Source: Modicisalibacter sp049808615 (GTDB lineage Bacteria > Pseudomonadota > Gammaproteobacteria > Pseudomonadales > Halomonadaceae). From it: 64,000 nucleotides of DNA. The first letter of the stretch is position 1; each line of letters starts with the position of its first letter. The translations under genes were made by a program, and so were the position numbers. This document shows, in pieces, positions 60,753 to 64,000 of this stretch. The stretch lies in contig NZ_JBNCAN010000017.1 in the NCBI RefSeq assembly GCF_049808615.1, positions 41,555-105,554 of the forward strand, given 5' to 3'. The notes beneath the pieces were generated by a model. The model saw only the letters and a program-made list of their open reading frames with translations, had not been told where the DNA came from and did not search any database.

Positions 60753-62144
60753 ATGAACACGTCAAAAGACTTGCTGATCGTCGGTGCCCCTCCCATAGGT
60801 ACGAAGCAAGTATCTAAAGCGATGAAAGCCTATGGCTGGTCAGTTTACCATGCCGATGACATCTATCAGATTTCAATACTGGCTGAACATTCTTCCCCAG
60901 CCGTAGGCCTGCTATACCTGACATCGGAAAATCTTTTAAAGATTACTGATATTGAAAATACCCTCGTTGGTGATAGCAGGAAGTGGATAGCGCTTATCGA
61001 TCGTGATCTTCAAGAAAACGTCATATTAAGCCGTTTGATAGATCATTTGTTTTTTGCTTATCACATTATACCCATAGATCACAAACAACTCGAATGCCTT
61101 CTCAATCATGCACTTTCCATGGCATACCTGAATTGCATGAATACCGTCGAGGGTGTTAATGAAAGCCTGCCTGAAGATCATGAGATAATAGGAGCCACCT
61201 CGACCATTCATAAGCTTTTTAAAACGATTGACAAGGTGGCCAATGTTGATGCTCCAATTTACATCAGTGGAGAATCGGGTACCGGTAAGGAGTTGACGGC
61301 TCATGCTATCCATAAACGATCCACACGCACTGAAAAACCGTTTGTTGCTGTTAATTGCGGAGCCATACCCGGTAACTTGATCCAATCAGAACTCTTTGGT
61401 CATGAAAAAGGCGCCTTCACGGGAGCTTGCACGCGCCGAATTGGCCGCATCGAGGCCGCTGCGGGGGGAACTCTATTTTTGGACGAGATTGGCGATCTAC
61501 CCTTCGAAATGCAGGTCAATCTTCTACGTTTTATCGAGAATAGAACAATCCAGCGTCTGGGTAGCCTTGAGGAAATTTCGGTCGATGTCCGCATCCTTTC
61601 TGCTACGCACAGTAATCTTGAAGAGGCTGTGAAAGGTGGATGCTTTCGGGAAGATTTATATCATCGACTTAACGTCATACGAATTGACATCCCACCTCTG
61701 CGCGAACGAGGTGATGATATCGAGTTATTGGCAAACCACTTCTTCAAAAAATTCCTGAACAGGAAGTCGATGACGGTTCGAGCTTTCAGCCATGATGCTC
61801 TCATTTCATTGAGGCAATACCACTGGCCAGGTAATGTGCGTGAACTCATCAATCGTATTCGCCGCGCCATGGTGCTTTGTGAACATCGCCTGATTCGACC
61901 CATTGATCTTGGCTTGGAGCGTCGTCGCTATCCTCGTCATGCGATAACCTTGGAACAGGCGCGTTGTCTTGCGGAACGCGATGTAATACAGGCCGCACTG
62001 GCGCGTAACAAGGATAGTATTCAGAATACCGCCAAAGACCTCGATATCTCCCGTGTAACGCTCTATCGCTTGATTGACAAGCACGAAATCTGCCGTTGCT
62101 GTCGCGATAACGAACTCGTCTGCTCTATTAAAATTGCCAAATAA
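60753..62144 (+). CDS. VpsR-like sigma54-type enhancer-binding regulator
   Basis: The 463-residue protein has an atypical N-terminal receiver-like domain (about 1-135) without a phospho-Asp pattern. A central AAA+ domain follows (about 145-375) with Walker A GESGTGKE, the GAFTGA loop in HEKGAFTGACTRRIG, Walker B GGTLFLDEIGD and the YHWPGNVRELINRIRR segment. A Fis-type HTH ends it (IQNTAKDLDISRVTLYRLIDKH). Domain plan and HTH resemble V. cholerae VpsR, which activates biofilm genes with c-di-GMP. Unlike VpsR, GAFTGA is intact, so sigma54 partnership is possible. ATG 60753 is chosen for its GAGGA site; ATG 60741 is in frame. Confidence 0.87.
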   Translation: MNTSKDLLIVGAPPIGTKQVSKAMKAYGWSVYHADDIYQISILAEHSSPAVGLLYLTSENLLKITDIENTLVGDSRKWIALIDRDLQENVILSRLIDHLFFAYHIIPIDHKQLECLLNHALSMAYLNCMNTVEGVNESLPEDHEIIGATSTIHKLFKTIDKVANVDAPIYISGESGTGKELTAHAIHKRSTRTEKPFVAVNCGAIPGNLIQSELFGHEKGAFTGACTRRIGRIEAAAGGTLFLDEIGDLPFEMQVNLLRFIENRTIQRLGSLEEISVDVRILSATHSNLEEAVKGGCFREDLYHRLNVIRIDIPPLRERGDDIELLANHFFKKFLNRKSMTVRAFSHDALISLRQYHWPGNVRELINRIRRAMVLCEHRLIRPIDLGLERRRYPRHAITLEQARCLAERDVIQAALARNKDSIQNTAKDLDISRVTLYRLIDKHEICRCCRDNELVCSIKIAK

Positions 62145-62166
62145 CAATTTTTTATTTACAGGAAAT

Positions 62167-62181
62167 TGCTTTTAAAAAGCA
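62167..62181 (+). terminator. Weak hairpin after the VpsR-like gene
   Basis: TGCTTTT-A-AAAAGCA is an AT-rich perfect inverted repeat 23 bp past the stop. It could slow or end transcription, or be an operator for the next gene. Confidence 0.35.
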
Positions 62182-62277
62182 CAGATACTACTAAAATTCA
62201 AATAAAGATGAACTACAAGGGCACGGTAATTACATAATAATTTTAAGATCAATACAAAGGAGTGAGGATCGGAGAAC

Positions 62278-63348
62278 ATGAAAACAATGCTCAGAACAAC
62301 CGCTGTCTTTGTTATCGCCTCAGCATTGGTTACAGAAGCAACCTTGGCGCAAGAAACCGGTCAACAGACGCCTGTTGGACAAGCACCGCCTGCGACCCCC
62401 ACCACGCCGCCGGAAGTCCGCGGTGTGCCCTCGGATATAGGGGGCGTTCTGACCCCCAAGGGCCGACTGGTACTGGAACCGGCACTGCAATATTCCCATT
62501 CAAGTGTGAATCGCGTCACTTTCCGGGGTATCGAGATTCTCAGCACATTGCTGATAGGGGTCTTCGATATCGAGGATGCGGATCGCGATACCTGGACCGC
62601 TTCGGTGACGGCACGCCTGGGGATCACCAACCGTCTCGAACTCGAGTTGAAGGTGCCCTATGTCTATCGGGATGACACTCTCAATGCGGTAGTCGCCGAC
62701 ACCGAGGGCACCAATATCGTGCGTGACATCTCCAGTGATGGGTTGGGGGACATCGAGCTGGCGGCTCATTATCAGATCAACGATGGACGCGATGGCTGGC
62801 CCTATTTCATCGGTAATCTGCGTTACAAGACAGTGACCGGTGATGGCCCTTTCGATGTGGCGCGGGATGCCGATGGGATCGAGCAGGAGTTGGCGACGGG
62901 ATCCGGGTTTCACTCCATCGAACCGAGCCTGACCATGCTTTATCCCTCTGATCCGGCAGTATTCTTTGCCAACGTAGGCTATCTGTTCAATCTGGAGGAC
63001 GACATCAATGAACGCGTTGGGCCTACCGATGTCGGCGAGGTGGATCCAGGCAATGCGCTACGGCTGAGTTTTGGTATGGCCTATTCGATCAATGAAAAGG
63101 CCGCCTTCACCTTAGGCTTCAAGAATGATTTCATCGACGAAACGGAAACCGAGCTTATCGATGTCACTTCCGGCGCTTCTTCTCGACAGGAGTCCAGTAC
63201 GCTTAACGTGGGAGCCCTGCTTCTGGGCTGGTCCTATCAGGTCAATCCCGACACTGCGATCAATCTTGGTCTGGAACTCGGGGTTACGGAGGATGCTCCC
63301 GATACCTTGCTCACGCTGCGCGTTCCCTTCGGTATGGACGCGTTCTAG
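62278..63348 (+). CDS. Predicted outer-membrane beta-barrel protein (transporter-like)
   Basis: The 356-residue protein has a signal peptide (about 1-25, ending ATLAQ), a Pro/Thr-rich spacer (about 30-50) and then many alternating amphipathic strands. The last strand is short, TLLTLRVPFGMDAF, ending in an aromatic residue as outer-membrane barrels do. Segments such as TPKGRLVLEPALQYSHSS, LELELKVPYVYRDDTL and MLYPSDPAVFFANVGYLF recall a family often labelled transporter in Pseudomonas amyloid-like loci; that match is from memory. A GGAG site precedes the ATG. It follows the VpsR-like gene by 133 bp on the same strand, at the end of the curli locus. Its substrate is unknown. Confidence 0.7.
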   Translation: MKTMLRTTAVFVIASALVTEATLAQETGQQTPVGQAPPATPTTPPEVRGVPSDIGGVLTPKGRLVLEPALQYSHSSVNRVTFRGIEILSTLLIGVFDIEDADRDTWTASVTARLGITNRLELELKVPYVYRDDTLNAVVADTEGTNIVRDISSDGLGDIELAAHYQINDGRDGWPYFIGNLRYKTVTGDGPFDVARDADGIEQELATGSGFHSIEPSLTMLYPSDPAVFFANVGYLFNLEDDINERVGPTDVGEVDPGNALRLSFGMAYSINEKAAFTLGFKNDFIDETETELIDVTSGASSRQESSTLNVGALLLGWSYQVNPDTAINLGLELGVTEDAPDTLLTLRVPFGMDAF

Positions 63349-63366
63349 CGCTACGTACATAACGAT

Positions 63367-63843
63367 CTAAAAGCCTAGCGAATTGGCGATTCGTGTCCGT
63401 GTCTGAGCCGCACGAAGCGCCTCCATGTTGTGGATATCCAGACGGACATCGAGTTGCTGGCGGATATCCCGCCCCGAGGCATTGCTGACGACCGTGCTCA
63501 AGATGGCTTCTTGGGTAAGATTGTGCAGTGCCGCGGTAAAGCCTTTGGCATCCTCCACCACCAGCCCCCGAAAACTCTCCATCCCCATCAAATTGACGCT
63601 TTGTGGGGTCAATTCAACGACGGACTGACCGGTACCCGGCCCCACCTGTGATACCCGTTGCGGGTGCGACGCAACATCATGAATAGCGGTGTTCTCGAGC
63701 GTCTGTGTGACGATATTGGCGCCGGCCCGACTGATATTCATCACGGTTTCCAGACGAATATTATCGATCATGGTGCGCAGGGTTGCACCAAAGCTCATAT
63801 CCAACCCTCCCGCGCTGAATCCACCGCGCAGATCGGCCAGCAT
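63367..63843 (-). CDS. Uncharacterised protein, converging on the barrel gene
   Basis: I do not recognise this 158-residue protein. It has no signal peptide or membrane span. It is rich in Ala, Val, Gln, Asn, Ser and Thr, with paired hydrophobic strands such as NISRAGANIVTQTLENTAIHD and SVVELTPQSVNLMG, and ends RTRIANSLGF. GAAGAG lies three bases before the ATG. The frame is open for about 25 more codons upstream, to a stop near 63915, without another ATG. It converges on the barrel gene with 18 bp between stops and belongs to a leftward unit entering from the right. Confidence 0.55.
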   Translation of the reverse strand: MLADLRGGFSAGGLDMSFGATLRTMIDNIRLETVMNISRAGANIVTQTLENTAIHDVASHPQRVSQVGPGTGQSVVELTPQSVNLMGMESFRGLVVEDAKGFTAALHNLTQEAILSTVVSNASGRDIRQQLDVRLDIHNMEALRAAQTRTRIANSLGF

Positions 63844-63946
63844 CGACTCTTCGATGATATTCGCGTGGCTGAATGGGGACTCCCGAGTTCGACAGTTAGA
63901 AGCGTAATCTATTGATTAGCCTGGAAACGCCTTTTCAAAATTGGCA

Positions 63947-64000
63947 CTACAAGCGTGATGCAGCAGGTGCCGGCAGGCCAATGGCTTCGAAAAGATCGCG
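63947..64000 (-). CDS. Possible C-terminal end of a gene entering from the right
   Basis: On the minus strand the frame from the window edge reads RDLFEAIGLPAPAASRL and ends in a TAG at 63947-63949. It is only 17 residues, so it may be chance. If real, it is the gene upstream of the uncharacterised protein in the same leftward unit. Confidence 0.25.
   Translation of the reverse strand, partial: RDLFEAIGLPAPAASRL

Noticed and set aside
1..64000. tRNA or rRNA genes, insertion sequences and prophage genes
   Set aside because: No T-arm-like motif with a matching acceptor stem, no rRNA segments, transposase or phage structural genes were noticed while reading the window.

Overview
The window looks like chromosomal DNA of a GC-rich gammaproteobacterium, most likely a member of the Halomonadaceae (Halomonas or Chromohalobacter type). 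This is inferred from gene orders shared with Oceanospirillales and Pseudomonadales: rsmE-gshB-tonB-algH-ruvX-pyrR-pyrB, gpmI-envC-ctp opposite secB, ygfB/zapA/6S RNA/fau, and dnaA-dnaN-recF-gyrB opposite rpmH-rnpA-yidC-mnmE. No rRNA, tRNA, CRISPR array, insertion sequence or prophage was seen.

Layout. 1-7.4 kb: a minus-strand housekeeping block (SDR oxidoreductase, pyrB, pyrR, ruvX, algH, TonB-family gene, gshB, rsmE, secB, rhodanese). 7.6-11.8 kb: gpmI, envC and a carboxy-terminal processing protease on the plus strand. 12.0-12.7 kb: a frameshifted WD40-like relic. 12.7-19.3 kb: the ubiquinone hydroxylases ubiI and ubiH, separated by a plus-strand purine permease, then ygfB opposite zapA, 6S RNA and fau. 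Two copies of a ~133-bp imperfect palindromic repeat flank fau, followed by a 31-residue membrane peptide gene. 19.9-22.2 kb: divergent ilvA/rpiA. 22.2-34.2 kb: a lipopolysaccharide inner-core region (waaA, hldE, opsX-type heptosyltransferase, kdkA, a PbgA/LapC-like protein, two glycosyltransferases, an OpgB-like phosphoglycerol transferase, waaF, hldD). 34.4-38.2 kb: glyQ-glyS-gmhB.

37.5-48.9 kb is the replication origin region. gyrB, recF, dnaN and dnaA run left and rpmH, rnpA, yidC and mnmE run right from an AT-rich oriC with four perfect DnaA boxes. Five parS palindromes lie within 4 kb on the gyrB/recF side, two of them inside recF. To the right are gltS, rlmJ, an OmpA-type lipoprotein, hemW and rdgB.

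54.0-63.3 kb is the most distinctive segment: a one-strand curli (functional amyloid) locus. The order is csgD, csgE, csgF, csgG, a giant curlin, a CsgB-like nucleator, a second giant curlin, a VpsR-type enhancer-binding protein and an outer-membrane barrel protein. Both major curlins are about 356 residues, over twice the size of E. coli CsgA, and are built from a 44-residue super-repeat, i.e. two alternating curlin rungs. CsgD carries a W-M-S-R motif like the c-di-GMP-binding motif of VpsT. The neighbouring activator resembles Vibrio cholerae VpsR but keeps the sigma54-contact GAFTGA loop that VpsR lacks. In outline, CsgD and the activator would control expression, CsgG/E/F would export, CsgB would nucleate and the two curlins would form the fibre. 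An unrecognised minus-strand gene lies at the right edge.
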